Source of the DNA: Cyathus striatus
Taxonomy: Eukaryota > Basidiomycota > Agaricomycetes > Agaricales > Nidulariaceae
NCBI GenBank assembly: GCA_025738555.1
Contig: JAOVFP010000011.1
Coordinates: 2,666,001 to 2,730,000 of the forward strand
Length of the DNA: 64,000 nt
Direction of reading: 5' to 3'
Positions within the stretch are counted from its first letter, which is position 1, and every line of letters starts with the position of its first letter. Shown piece after piece: positions 51,191 to 63,854 of the stretch. Under the pieces are notes generated by a model. That model had not been told where the DNA came from. It made no database searches and was given only the letters and a program-made list of their open reading frames with translations. Made by a program: the position numbers and the translations under genes.

Positions 51191-51759
51191 AATCGTGGTC
51201 AGTAATATGTTGCGGGCGATCGGTCTGGGTCCTTTATGCAATTAATCATTGTGTATATATCAACAACGTATATCATGGTGATTGAAATCACCAGCACCAG
51301 ATCATGTTTTAGGTACATTTCTAGTCCTCGTATCACTACACTCGAGCCTTTGAATACCTACATCCACACGCAAATTTCCCGCATGCATAACAAATTACTG
51401 GGCATCCCTGAAATTTGAAAAGTCACCCAAAATATCGCAGTAACCAACGATGTGTAAATATATTTCCTGTTTACGCTTTATCTCCCTAGACTTTACCTTT
51501 CTTTACTTGAGGTATTACCTGACCAAATGACAGTTTCAAATCGTTATTCGGATTCTTACGCACCTTTATTAACACCAAATACTCAACCTGGATTTCTTGA
51601 ACTACACAATAGTGCTTAAATAAAGGTCTTGGAAATGTGTATTATCTGTCCACCAAGACAAGGTAAAAGGAATAAAAGCTTCTGGCTTCAGGGTTGCGTG
51701 ACGTAGATTTAATATTGAAAATCAACGAGCACCAACAATCGTAGCAGAAAAAATATGTA
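51191..51759. other. Intergenic; no gene
   Basis: No coding sequence recognised. Confidence 0.4.
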
Positions 51760-51847
51760 TCCTTCGAACCAGGATCGAACTAGTGGCCTCGGGATGATAC
51801 TGTTATCCAATTACAGTCCCACGCTCTACCAACTGAGCTATCGAAGG
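51760..51847 (-). tRNA. tRNA-Tyr(GTA), intron-containing
   Basis: The acceptor CCTTCGA/TCGAAGG has the C1-G72 pair typical of eukaryotic tRNA-Tyr. The anticodon loop CTGTAA carries GTA, followed by a 15 nt intron (TTGGATAACAGTATC). T-arm AGTTCGATCC. Mature length is 73 nt. Confidence 0.94.
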
Positions 51848-52575
51848 AACATGTACGTTGATTGCAGAAGCGAATGTCAATGTCGTGAGCACTTGGGCCT
51901 GTGCGTAGAAGAACGTTCACTACACTACATACTACTAAAAGTTTATCATAATAGTCAGCTCAAGATGATCTACGAAGAAGATAAGTATTACTATAATGTG
52001 GTAGCCTGAACCCAAATATGCATATAGCTGCCACACACACTGGTGCCAGCATAATACCGCTGTCATCGTTACTTTGCCGGTTAGAGTGACAACAACTTAG
52101 AATATCATACTCGTGTTCACGCGAACTTTCAAGAACTAGCATACTAGTTCTTTGTTTAGGTCACATCCGGTTCTTTTGTCTATGAATTGAATACCATGGA
52201 GCCTCGCATGGTACTATGTGTTGTGTTGCTACACGATTGCCTCTCCAATTTCTGTTTAAAGGTAGTATTTAAGCTCTTCCCGCTGGAATCAATGTGAAAG
52301 CTATAAAGCACGTAAAGTACAGAAGAGTAGTCAGTTCAAAGTCAGTTATAATACACCCTTCTCCACGTATTAGAATTCTGATGGTGTACTTCTCATTTGA
52401 ATTCGTTGTTACTTCACCTTGTTGTTTTTTAAGGTATAGCCTCGTGCCCTGGCAGGCGGTTGCGATATAAAATGACTCAATCTGAGCAGCGGTAACCAGC
52501 TATATCAACTACTGAATCTTCTTTATTTACCCACCTCTATCAACGTTGTTCTTTGCTTGAATTCACTACATCCCA
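51848..52575. other. Intergenic; no gene
   Basis: Upstream of the next small secreted protein; nothing recognised. Confidence 0.4.
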
Positions 52576-52889
52576 ATGAAGATTTTACTTCAGAGTATCG
52601 TTGCTTGTGCCATTTTCTGCCTTATATCCGCTCTCCCTCAACCTCAGGGAAGTGTTGCAGCAGTGGGAGTGAGTGCTAGTCTCCACGACTCTTCAACTTG
52701 ACGTACTAACTGCGTTGTTGGAAGAAACGTCAAATTCCGGGTAATGCTGCATCTTTTGTCCAAGGAATATGCAGCGGTCCACTTTCTTCCGAGGTGCAAC
52801 AAGTCTGTGGTGCTTTTGCAGCGGGTGAAATTGGCGCTGCTATGGCTCTCGTGGAGATTTGCCAAGCCATGAAGTCCCTATGTGTCTAG
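52576..52889 (+). CDS. Small secreted protein, 85 residues
   Basis: Exon 1 (52576-52668) encodes a signal peptide (ILLQSIVACAIFCLISALPQ). A 56 nt intron (52669-52724) has a perfect TACTAAC branch site at 52704-52710. Exon 2 gives KRQIPGNAASFVQGICSG, EVQQVCGAF, ALVEICQAMKSLCV and TAG at 52887-52889. Four cysteines in the mature part could form two disulphides; the KR just after the junction is a possible Kex2 site. The region is small, hydrophobic and hydrophobin-sized but lacks the hydrophobin cysteine pattern. Too short to appear as one long frame. Confidence 0.75.
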
Positions 52890-53600
52890 GCTGATGGACG
52901 TATACTACTCTTATTGGTAGTGATTTCTTTGAATTATTTACCATCGGAAAGGTGTGTGTTTCTGTTCACCACTTCTTATTGCTCTTGTTCATTTCGGAAT
53001 GTTCAAGTTATAGCATGAAATCTGATTTCGACACCAAGGAGTTTTATACGTATTTTTTGCCACTGATGCCATGTCGTCATTTCTCTGAACCGTATCGAAT
53101 TCTGTAGTCTCTACTTCTTCACTCAGTTGATATTGATCTAGGGAATAGCAACGACAGACAATCATATATGTTGTATCGTATTTAATCCGATGAAGTATTT
53201 TAACTAAATTTTAACCGAGTAGTCGTTGTTTGGTCGTCATCTCGGTCCGGCTTTAATTTAAAGTCACATGATTTGTATTTACGTCTGTTGTTCAAGACCT
53301 TCCCTGGATCATCCGGCCCTGACAGCAGGCTCGGATACTTGTCTCATCCCCCGACCACGACGAGCACAGCGGCCTCAAGGCTTCCGCTGCCACGCAATCC
53401 CCTTCACACTCCCTTATTTACCAATTTGTCAGCCTCTCAAAACATATCTTTTCCAAAGACACTACTTAACTGCCCTGAATAGCCTCATCAGATACTCTTG
53501 ACATATCATATCTACTCCAGCGCTTGGCTTGCTCAGAGGCCCCGGCGATCTCAACATCTATCATATACATCGCTTTGGTCGCTCAGGGAGAGGTCGTGAA
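52890..53600. other. Intergenic; probable promoter of the F-box/WD40 gene
   Basis: CT-rich stretch at about 53280-53500 on the + strand; no gene. Confidence 0.4.
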
Positions 53601-54572
53601 GTACTTTGTTGGAAGAGCTTTGTTGTAAGCGTAGTGGCGCAGTGGCGTCTATATCGACGACGGTGAGTAGTCATCTGTCATTGGACCCACTTTACGCTTG
53701 CTCATCTATGATCCTTGGTGTTGCAGGTCATAAATCTTTGATATTGCAATTCTGTTTACCTTATAGAACCTTAGGAGACAAGGAAGGCTGATATAGTTCT
53801 TTGGGTGTTGTTGGCATCAACCTACGCTTCGGTGAGCATCATCTAGTGGCAGACACCAATGCTACTTTTACCCATCTACAATTGTTCGTGATTGCAGTTA
53901 CGATCTCCGTATTGGATTGTTGTAGTTTATATACATCGGAGACCTCAATTTTGGAAGGAAAGCGCGTTCGTCGAAGTATAACTACGGGAACGACTGTATC
54001 TGATATCGGTGCGTAACTATCCATCGCACAGACATACTTTCGCTCATAAACATGACCTCGTTGTCTTTTTAGGTTAACTTACATTCGCCGCTGAAGGCTG
54101 TAGCAGAAGACTTTCCTGTCACTTTCACGTCGGTTATATAAGGCTTTGTTGACGTCTACATCTTTCTCAGTGAGTGTTCATTTATCATTTAATGTTACTT
54201 GGCATGTAGTATTCATCAAGCTTCTATAGTTCTTGTAGCTTTAGAAACCGTATTGGTATCATCTATTAGTTGAGGTACTGTCTTGGCCTCATTGATATTG
54301 GTGAGTATCTATGGTATACATCTGCCTATACACGTTATTGACCACTGGTGAAGCTGTACACATCTCTCTCATTGATTGGCTGTGATTCCGACTGGAGTGA
54401 TATCTATCAGTTACGGTACTGCTGTCGTCTATATATATCTACGTGAGTGACAATCCATCACACCCGTTATCCCACTCACAATTGATCATTCCGCGACTAT
54501 AGATAGGATACGTATACATTGCTTCGTTCAATTCACTTCCCACCAACTCCAAGACTATCCCTACCAGAAGCC
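53601..54572 (+). other. Leader with six regularly spaced putative introns
   Basis: Six GT...AG segments of similar size follow one another: 53663-53726, 53832-53897, 54009-54072, 54170-54229, 54301-54353 and 54443-54502 (53-66 nt). Donors are GTGAGT/GTGAGC/GTGCGT. The exon-like blocks between are 71-111 nt and lack a shared open frame, but each ends in a loosely similar TCTATAT.TC..CG before its donor. The last acceptor is 70 bp before the ATG of the F-box/WD40 gene, so this may be a much-spliced 5' leader, or a separate noncoding RNA gene. Confidence 0.5.
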
Positions 54573-56746
54573 ATGCACCTCAAACCCACCCCTTCACCGC
54601 TCCACTATTCCCAACCCGACTCCCTGATCTCTCAATCTACCCTTACATATCCCCCTCGCCACTCTTCCTCCCCGGACCCCGGTCTCGGTGCATCTCAAAC
54701 CTTGTACCTTCCTATCGAATCACCTCCCACACCAGCCCCATCCCCGGGCCCTTCCTCGATCCCACTCACCCTATCCTCAAGCTTCCCAGTCCTCCCACCG
54801 CTAAGCGCACCAACGCTCCGAAGACAATTCCTCACTTCGTTACTACATCAATGCACCCCATCGGAATTGCTCTTCCTATCAACGACAATTGCACCCCTGC
54901 TCAAGAAGGATGTCCTGAAAGCCTTACCTATCGAGCTGGGCTTGTACATTCTGAGCTTCGTGGATGAGCCGAGGACGCTCATGCGCGCTAGCATGGTCAG
55001 CCGGTACTGGAGACACCTGGTATGCGATGATTGGGTGTGGAAAGGGATGTGTGAACGCTGGGAGTTTGGCGTCACGAATGTCGATGATGATCAGAGAGCT
55101 CGAGGACGTCGGAGAGTCGTACGTGAGGGGCCGAAGGACGATTTGGACGATGAAGGAGAATGGAGGACTGTTCCGCGTCATCATCGTTCTTGTGGCCCTC
55201 CTTCCCCAATTTCGATCACGCCTTCACTTTGTGCTCCGCCGTCACCTTCACCTTCCTTTTCCATCAGTGGTCCAAACAAGCTCTCGTTTTTGAGGCACTT
55301 TAAGACTTCGTACCGGATTATGCAGAATTGGCGCACCAGCTCGAATTTGCTTAGGACGCATACGTTGGGGGATAGCAGTGTTGTTACATCCCTTGCGCTG
55401 GACAGCGAATGGGTCGTTGTTGGCCTCGCATCGTCTCTTATCAACGTATTCAGTGCGCGCACTGGGGTGCTTGCGCGTACGTTGGTAGGGCATGAGCTGG
55501 GCGTGTGGGGTGTATGTTTGATCAGTCGTGGTGGGCGCAAGATGCGCGGGGGGCTGGGTCAATTGAGTTTAGATGACGAGCAGGAGGGACTGTGGAGGAG
55601 GTTAACTAGGAAGATGCGGTATTCGGTCGGGTTGGATATGGATCTTGAGGATGAGTTGGGCGAGGAGGATGTTGGAGAGGATGAGTTGGTAGATGAGGAG
55701 AATCAAAGGAGTTCCGAGACGTTCTCTTCGAGGGGGTGGGGACAGCCTCATGCGCTCGTCGTAAGCGGTGGCTGTGATAAGGTCTTACGTGTGTGGGATG
55801 TTGATTCTGGGTTCGTTGGGTTTGGCTTCGTTCTTTCCTGTTCAGTGCTGACTGTTGCCTTTTTCTAGTGAATGTATCTATACGCTCCCCGGGCACACAT
55901 CCACTATACGATGCATCCGCGTTTTGCATAATCGGCCAGTGGCTGTATCTGGCTCGCGTGACTGTACGCTGCGCGTGTGGGATGTCCAGCGTGGGCGATG
56001 TCTCCGTGTGCTCGAGGGGCACCAGCAGAGTGTGCGGTGTCTTGATGTATGCGGGAACGTCGCTGTCAGCGGGAGCTATGATACTACTTGCCGAGTACGT
56101 CTGTTTCATTGTAGCTCTCGTAATGGGAAAGAATGCTGATGGGGTGATAGGTTTGGAACATTGATACGGGCGAGTGTGTGCATGTTCTTCGGGGCCATTT
56201 CCATCAGATCTATTCGGTCGTATTTGACGGTACTAGGGTTGCTTCTGGAGGGCTGGATACGACTGTACGTGTGTGGGATGCTGCGTCTGGGTATGTTTCG
56301 TTTTTCTGTTTCGTTTTCTTGCATAGTACTAATGCTTCGCTAGACAATGTCTTGCCTTACTCCAAGGTCACACAGCCCTCGTCTGCCAACTACAGCTTCT
56401 CCCTTCCTCTCCTACCTCCTCTTTACCTCCTCTACTCGCAACAGGTGGCTCTGATGGCCGTGTAATCACCTTCGCCCTAGATACCTATAGCATCCAGCAC
56501 CGCATCGCCGCGCACGACTCGTCCGTCTCTTCTTTGCAGTTTGATTCCCGGTTTTTGGTCACGGGAGGGAATGACGGCAGAGTCCGGCTATATGATGTCA
56601 AAGAGGGGAACTATGTTAGGGATATGACTGAGATGGGGGACAGCGTCTGGAAGGCTGCCTATTGGAAGGATGTCTTAGCTGTTATGTGTAAGAGAGGCGG
56701 TAGGACCGTTATGGAGATTTGGAGCATGAAGCCTAGGGAGAGGTGA
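54573..56746 (+). CDS. F-box and WD40 repeat protein (SCF substrate receptor, Cdc4/Met30 type)
   Basis: The first in-frame ATG is at 54573 ([10 protein letters not shown]). Exons 54573-55810, 55869-56094, 56151-56290 and 56344-56746 give 668 residues. A Pro/Ser-rich N terminus is followed by the F-box ([20 protein letters not shown], then [19 protein letters not shown]). WD repeats are legible from about residue 275: [108 protein letters not shown] and [13 protein letters not shown]. An acidic insert (DEEQEG..., [18 protein letters not shown]) splits the first repeats, as in Cdc4-like proteins. Such proteins bring phosphorylated substrates to the SCF ubiquitin ligase, here presumably through Skp1; the exact orthologue is not assigned. 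Confidence 0.9.
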
Positions 56747-57608
56747 AGGGTCATGATGGTGATATTTTTCTCAGTGATAAATTTTTGTTATCTGTGGTAT
56801 TTATCGACCTTGTGCGTTTTAGAGCTTATGTTGTGCCACTTGCCTTTTGTGGTTTCTTTGTCTTTTTATCTCTGCTCGTATTTCTGTCTTTCTACCTTTT
56901 TGTTCTGTGTATCTCATGTAAGTTGCTTTAGATTTCGTGTACTTGTACGTGTATTAGTTCTCTTGTCTTGGTTCGCGATTTATGATTATCTCTTGCCAGC
57001 AATATATAGAATGAAGCGCTACACAGTATCTTAATGCATAGACTACTTCGAGTCAATATGTAACTAGCTATTATAAATCAAACGGCTTTGTTGTTCTAGC
57101 TTGCATAGTCCATTTCGTCGTTATATCGCCCATCCCCGACATCTGATTTCTATACTGAACTACTTTCAACATCACTCGCTCAGCCGATTCCAACTCTCTG
57201 TAAGTCTCCATTGCACGCGCTTGCACTCCAAATAATGCAAATTTTCGAACGTCTTGATTGACTCAGGATGCCTTGGACCGCGTATCCTGAGCTCCCCATT
57301 TCATTTGATTACTATTTGGGCAGGCAAATGTGCTTTTGAAAGCGCGTAATTAAGACTATGCGATTAGTTTCCATGAGCGCTTATCCCAGCGCATCGATAC
57401 CTATTTATATGCAGTATTACGTATCCTACATAGTATGAAGTCCTGTGTCTACGTGGGAAAGTGTTATCTCATAAATCACAATAGGGACGGAAATACGCAT
57501 GGGAAGATTCGGAATGAGAATTCAGAGTAATTGAATAGCGCGAAATTACGGGTGGATGCGCATTGCATACAACCGCATTTTGACTCTACTGGAGTATCCA
57601 ACCTTGAT
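56747..57608. other. Intergenic; no gene
   Basis: 3' region of the F-box/WD40 gene, T-rich at 56760-56930; nothing else recognised. Confidence 0.4.
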
Positions 57609-58618
57609 ATGCATTTCCCTCCAGAACTCTTTCGAGTAATCATATATTTCGCATGGAATTCCATTATAGATTATCAAGCACGGAAGAAGCTAGCGACTTC
57701 ATCCCTCCTTGTTAGCAAGCAGTGGCGGCATGACTTCATACGCATCTCACAAGAAAATATGCACTTTCCTATTAGTCTCCAAATCAAGTCATTGAAGTCA
57801 ACAGGAGAAGCTCTGCGTTCCCAAAACCTTACAACTTCGATGAACTTTACACTTGGATCTACCCCCCCGCAAATCGAGTTGTTTCAAGTGGGACACTATA
57901 GCTTCGGAAAGATTTCCAAACATGAAGACTGCGTCTTTCGATCTTAGTCAAAACGTATTGGGATTTCCAGGTTTGGAGAGGAACTGGAGATGGCTGGCGA
58001 ATCTTCCACCGCAAACAGATACACTGGAGTTTATTAAACCTCCCCCCGAAAATGGTCGATTATCATCCTCATTATAAGCATGATCTACCTGATCTCTTGA
58101 ACCCAGAAGATATACACGATAGATATAAGAATATCAAACATCTCAGGTTTTGCGGTATGGACAATGACGCAATCGCATGGATTTTATTGTGGCCCTTGTT
58201 TCCTATGCTTCAAACTGTGGAGGTGGATACGGGCTTTGTGGAGAGGCCACCCGTGTTAGCATATCGAATGACAAAAGAAGTCTATCGCGTATGGTTTGAA
58301 AATAGAGCAAGTCTGAAGAACGACCTCTTGAAAATGAATGATTTGTACTTCACCTTTTTAACAAGGGTTAAAGATAACTACAGCATTGCATATTTTCTTG
58401 GTCAGAGGGAAGACAACAAATTAGATGATATTCTCACGTTTATAATGGGTGGCGGCTGTCAAACAGAATCGCCTGAGCTTATTGGTACTGCACGAGATAT
58501 ACACAAACGATTGAAGTTCCCTCAGGCTCCTGAGACCGGAACCGTAGTCACCAAACGTCGCCACGTTTCCTCCATACCAAGATTTTTCAACAAGGTGGGT
58601 AGTTCAAAGTATCACTAG
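57609..58618 (+). pseudogene. F-box protein, frameshifted
   Basis: The ATG at 57609 starts MHFPPELFRVIIYFAWNSI and LLVSKQWRHDFIRIS, a clear F-box. The frame then moves: first near 57865-57920, after a run of seven C, into the frame of FPNMKTASFDLSQNVLGFPG and LERNWRWLANLPPQTDT, and again near 58045, after a run of six C, into MVDYHPHYKHDLPDLLN and IKHLRFCGMDNDA to a stop at 58616-58618. At least two shifts are needed and no GT/AG introns fit. Either it is a pseudogene or the homopolymers are misread. The order resembles the large mushroom F-box family with leucine-rich C termini. Confidence 0.65.
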
Positions 58619-58767
58619 CATTATACGGAGTACTGAAGTACATATAGCTCAGACTAAATAATGCCAGAACAACAGGTCAATCGTCTACTGATCCAACCAT
58701 GTAAATATGTAGATATTCTTCAAATTCTCAAATAATCTCTGAGTTGCCCCCAACTCCTCCCCTGGAC

Positions 58768-59100
58768 TCACATTGTAAGTAAATTGTACATATTACAGAC
58801 AGATTTTAATAGCTGATCAGTGCAGTAATTGAAATAAGTAAATATCGATGAGTCTTGGATAAGTAAATAGTTGGTCGATAGCCATGTTAGTACATGGCGT
58901 TGCATTTTAAAATTTGACCTTTCATGTTTAAACGCGCCGGCACCGAAGGAACTCCAACTTTTCTCAGGTGTAAGGTACACGTTGAAAGGCATTGTGACTC
59001 CATTGACGGAAGCAGACCCGGTATCGTAATACTTAGCGAGCACTAGATTAATCACTGCATGTTTAATACTTCCACGCCCATACATGGTAGTAAATCCACG
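58768..59100 (-). pseudogene. Unrecognised coding remnant
   Basis: The minus strand reads TMYGRGSIKHAVINLVLAKY, SVNGVTMPFNVYLTPEKS and SSFGAGAFKHERSNFK in one frame, which looks protein-like, but it has no supported start, an in-frame stop upstream and no known domain. Possibly a decayed exon. Confidence 0.3.
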
Positions 59101-59463
59101 ACCAAAGAAGGTTATGGAATGATATAGCTACTCGTACACCGTGACGCTGCTACTGACGCATATCATACTCGGCTATTCGGCTAGCTTCTATCCGTAGTAG
59201 ATTCCGTACGCACTGCGCAAGCCAAGTGAAAGCTAAGCTCACGCAACGGTGATTACAAGATATTTTGTTTGAAATGGGTTTAATGCATGACTCACATCTT
59301 AATAAATTGAAATGATAATGATCAATTGCGGGGTTGGGGGGACAGTTGTGAGTAAACAAGATATCCGTGTCCTGAATCCTTCAGTATAAAAGTCTAACTT
59401 GTGAGCATATTTTTCAGATCACCACAAATCGTTTAATCCCCATAACATTCACCTTCATCGAAA

Positions 59464-59900
59464 ATGGTTCTATCCCACTTAGGATTCAACGTCTCCTCCC
59501 TTGAAGAGGGAAGAAAGTTTTATGCAGCAGTACTCGCCCCGTTGGGATACAAGGAATGCGTAAACATCGAAGGCATTGTGATTGGTTATGGAGATAAGGG
59601 CGCACCCGATTTCTGGATTCACGTTGCGAAGCCTGGTGAACATACTAAGGGGTTACACGTCGCTCTTGCAGCTGACAGCAGAGCGGTGGTACATCAGTTT
59701 TACGAAGCTGCTTTGTAGGTATTTCTGAGATACTTCGGTAAAGCAACACTGAAACAATACTTCAATTCAGGAAAGCAGGAGCGAAGGATAATGGTGCTCC
59801 AGGGTTGAGAGAGCACTACGCACCAGGATACTACGCGGCGTTTGTATATGATTTGGATGGAAACAACATTGAGGTTGTGACATTTGCAGACGAGAAGTGA
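59464..59900 (+). CDS. Glyoxalase/VOC-superfamily protein
   Basis: Two exons (59464-59714, 59771-59900; 56 nt intron) give 126 residues. The fold is typical: VLSHLGFNVSSLEEGRKFY at the start with metal-ligand H5, a second ligand H65 in KGLHVALAADS, and the closing YDLDGNNIEVV carrying the acidic ligand. The size fits the single-module VOC family (glyoxalase, bleomycin-resistance, extradiol dioxygenase relatives). Members bind a divalent metal and act on small molecules; the substrate of this one cannot be deduced. Cytosolic, with no signal peptide. Confidence 0.92.
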
Positions 59901-62700
59901 TGATAAAAGATACAGTGTCGGACTTGATATACGTATTAAATTGCAGTAACTTGTTTGAATACGACATCCCATGAACCAATCGTCAAATTATTCTGTTCTT
60001 GACCGACGATGCTAATTAACAATGTAGATCCATCCAAAAGCAGGAGGAAAGTGAGTTTGATGGCGTAGGTTACTCATGTAGGTACTTTGTTCTAGGTGCC
60101 CAGTCCGAACGCCGCGCCTTCCAAGTTCCTAGGAGGATGTTCCAAGGACCGGGCCGGGGCCAGGTCCAAGTTCCAAGGCACAGACCCAAGCAATGTTGCT
60201 TGAACGTTGCCTCCAACTTTATTACTTACATAAGCCAGCCTCGCCCCCATTCGTTTCCCTTCCCGATCACTGCCTCTTCACCATCTCTACAGCTCACAGC
60301 CCACTCCTCTCACTACATACGTTCTCTCCTCAGAAATGCAAACTAACCACTAGCCCTATCCACCTGTGGGCCCGACCCAAGCGCTATATTGATCGCTAGA
60401 GCCCTAATCTATAAATATGCCACCTTGGTGCCACTCCAAACTAGTTATTGAGATGCCACGCTGGTTTTTGACTATTACTGTCTCCCACCACATCTAATAG
60501 AACGCAAGATATCATATTTCGTACCCACACCTCAACTCCGAAGGCAAATAGGAGAGACTCCGAGATACATTGTGCACAGCAGCCCTAGGGCTGTCTCGCG
60601 ACACAGCGCAGGCAGCCATCCAGGGTGACGTTACCCTCTTGGCTGGCGAATCAGTATGGAAATATACTCGCTAATGAAATGGGTACTGCCTGGATGACGA
60701 ACGAGGTAGTTTTGACTCACTAAATGTATCTATTCTGTGCTGATCTATATAAACCCTCTCAAGCTAACGCACCCTTTCTTTAGATTTTGCTTCCTGCTAT
60801 AGTCAGCCCTACCATTAACCCGCCCCACCATACTGTGCTAACCACTATCCCAACCCCAAATCACAAAAGACACATCATTTATCATGTTTGTTATCCAAAA
60901 AGCGAAAATGTCCCCCAAAGACATTCGAAAAGCGGCCCTTGCTACTTATTCCCGCTACCTTTTAAGGTAGTAGGGTTATGTAGGGCGATGAAAACTCGTT
61001 TTTTGCAGAGCGAACACCTCCCATCAACCGGAGTCTAAATACACGTGGTTGCCAAAAATGATGGTAATCAACAACAATTCCCACATATAACGAGAATGGT
61101 TTCTTGCATCGTCAAGCGGCCCGGGTTGTAGCACGTTACACAGAGCTTGGAATACCTTGAAAATTTGATTATATATTTTAAATAGTGTGACCCACGTGTA
61201 TGTAAAGTTAGGATTGAATTTAATATCTTGGTGGCATATTATAAGCAATTTTTCTATGGAACCACATTTTCTTAAGGGAAATGATTCATTGACCAGCAGA
61301 GCACTTTGAGAGCTACAGAACTGTTCAAAATTTAAATTTTTCTGAAACATAACTTGTATACCACCTAATATAATATCCAGATGATTTAAAGATTGCTTCA
61401 TTATTGTACTGAAAACAAGAGTAATAAGTTTGATCACACATAATTGATATGTGTCTCATCTCTGTTATATCCGTGTCTGGATACATCGTGCCGACGTTCC
61501 CACGTGACCTTCCAACATACCCGGTCCATTCCCGGAACGTACCCGCTTCGGGTTTACACTTCCCGACGTTCCCGCCCGGGAACGTACCCGGAACCCGTCA
61601 GGTTTTCTATCGGGTATCCCGGATACGTACTTTCTCTTATGACGGCCTCACCGCGTCATCATTCTATTACTCCTCCCTTCCATTCCTACTTATACGTTTC
61701 ATTATGGCCTTTGTAGATTAGTTCCTTATTCTTCATTCTGAGTGCGTCATTTGCGCCCCTACTCCGCTTTGCCCAGACTTCATTTCCTACTTACTCCTTT
61801 GACTTGTCCTTTGTATAATACTTCTACATTCGTATCTACAGGTTACTACTTAGTATAAGTAGTCTTCCAGATGTAATAGGTAGTCTTCAGTATTCGTATC
61901 AACTCTGTACACTTTCTTCCTACTCTAAGTTCCGAAACCCGCTCCAGGTTTTCCTTCGGGTTTCTCTCCCGCTACCTAGTGTAGTGGCGAAGCCTTCTCT
62001 TATACTCTGGAACGTCTTCCTTGGTTACATATCATCTTCCTCGAAATACGAACCATCCCCTGGGGATATCCAGGCGGCGCAGCACACAAGCTGAAGCCAC
62101 GGTTCTTTCCGCACTCCCGCTCTACATTTCCGCACCCGTACTCACTTCGGGTTTCCATTATAGTTCTCCCACACCCTCCGGGTGTCTTCGCAACCACTTC
62201 TAAGCAGGAAGAGAATCGGTACGTAACAATCTCCTACCAGTAAATATCATACTGTGTGTACAGTACTATTCTGAAGCATGGATTCTACATATCCTCAGGA
62301 ATTTCTGTAGTGCTACATTAGTCTATATAGCAGTTAAATATGCAATTTATCAGGTTTAACAATTAAGAAGGCTCACATAAATATCATTATAGTATCTCAT
62401 TATACCATTGCCTGTATCTTTTGATATTTAAATAGTTTATACTACATATATAGTACATCATATGTCCAAGATATCATGTAGAAATACCAACAAGAACAAC
62501 TTCTGTAGGCTAATTTGTAGATTGTATGACACAAATATAGCTGATGAATTAGATTGTGTATATCACGCCATTAAATAAGTCCATTATGTTATAAAGTTTT
62601 GTTCCAGTAGTATACATCATGGAAAGTATATATACAGAATTTCAAGGTGGTCTGCACAGAGTGTAGTGTGCTACATTCTAATTAATGTGAGAACACCTCG
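59901..62700. other. Repeat-derived region without intact gene
   Basis: Fragments look coding but short (60570-60665 reads AALGLSRDTAQAAIQGDVTL; 60907-60965 reads MSPKDIRKAALATYSRY), suggesting remnants of a transposase-like gene. The palindrome at 60954-60971 and the motif ACACGTGGTTGCCAAAAATG (61041) also occur within the MULE at 2721 and 3609. A G+C-rich block with repeated CGGGAACGT/CGGGTTT motifs spans 61480-62200. Confidence 0.5.
61480..62200. repeat. G+C-rich block with recurring ACGTTCCCG and CGGGTTT motifs
   Basis: Inverted and direct copies of short motifs such as GACGTTCCC, GGAACGTACCCG, CCCGGGAACG and TTCGGGTTT(C/A) cluster at 61490-61640 and recur at 61930-61970 and 62130-62160. 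It could be the end of a transposon with subterminal repeats. No boundaries or duplication were found. Confidence 0.55.
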
Positions 62701-63854
62701 CATTTTTAGTAGGAGATATGCATGATTGCCATTACTTTTGGCAACCATGTGTAAGCTTGAAATATTGGACATTCCCATATCCTAACTGCTTGGAGCTTCT
62801 ACATACTTACCACATTTGGTGCATTGTCGACCAATCATCAGCCAGATATTCAGGACTATTCTTTGATGACAAGATGTTTCCTCACCAGAACATAATAGTA
62901 TGGATCTGCTCTCATGAACTCTATGTGATCCCACATATTCTCTTGCCAATTTATACTGATTGTAGCTTGTGGGCATTGGAAATTGGGCCAAGATGATAGT
63001 GAAGTTATTCATAAGTAACACCTGCAGGTACTAAGGATGACTGGAATTTCTGGGATCATTAAGAATAAATTTATGTGATGTCCCATTCAATAAACTTTCA
63101 GTGATACACCTGCTTGTGCACTTTCAACAGGTCTAACTACATATATAAATAATATATTATGTGTTTATTGGTGAGAATCAGGTTGTGTTAGGTACTTGCT
63201 GCTTGTCGGCCTTATTGATTTATTAGTGGACTACGAAGGATGAAAGAAAGAGCGGAAACTTGCCGCAACTTGTTTGGTGATGCATGTTCAAATAGGACGC
63301 CGGGTGATCGCGCCGCTTGGGCAGGTGTGGGCAGGACGATCGTACCTGGCTGTGTACTATATGAAGTTCCAAGTGTGGAAAATTCGTCATAGCGTTCGGT
63401 TGCGCCGTAAAATCTGAAGTTGTCTGTTTTCTCACTACTCACAATATATATCGATATTATAACATGGCACTACCAATGTAGAGATTAAAACAACAGATAT
63501 AAATCATGTAACTGTCATCTAAAGCTCACTTTCGCAACACTTTATTATTTCCGAGTAGTTTCCAGGCTCCACGGTTAGTTATGAAACATATCTTATGGTC
63601 GAGCCTAACGTATTGCTCATCTCCTTGCACTATATTGCTTCATCTCGCAGATGCGTAAAACATTTTGTAGTTTTAGTACATCATTGTACTATAGTAACGG
63701 CATACAGGGTAATACATAGGACAGTAAACGATAATGATAGTCGATGTCACAGAATCCAGCATAAGTACAATGAAAGAAACTGCATACAATGATTAATAAC
63801 CACAATCTCAAACATATAAGAAGGAATGACTGACTATGCGAAGGTATGACACAT
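62701..63854. other. Intergenic; no gene
   Basis: A minus-strand stretch at about 62790-62990 reads protein-like in one frame (MWDHIEFMRADPYYYVLVRK), possibly a transposon-related remnant; nothing complete. The rest is the 3' side of histone H4. Confidence 0.35.

Noticed and set aside
55606..56109. 167-codon minus-strand frame
   Set aside because: Antisense shadow of the WD40-coding exons.
57865..58045. Introns explaining the frame changes in the F-box gene
   Set aside because: No GT/AG pair of plausible length removes the shifts without deleting conserved sequence.
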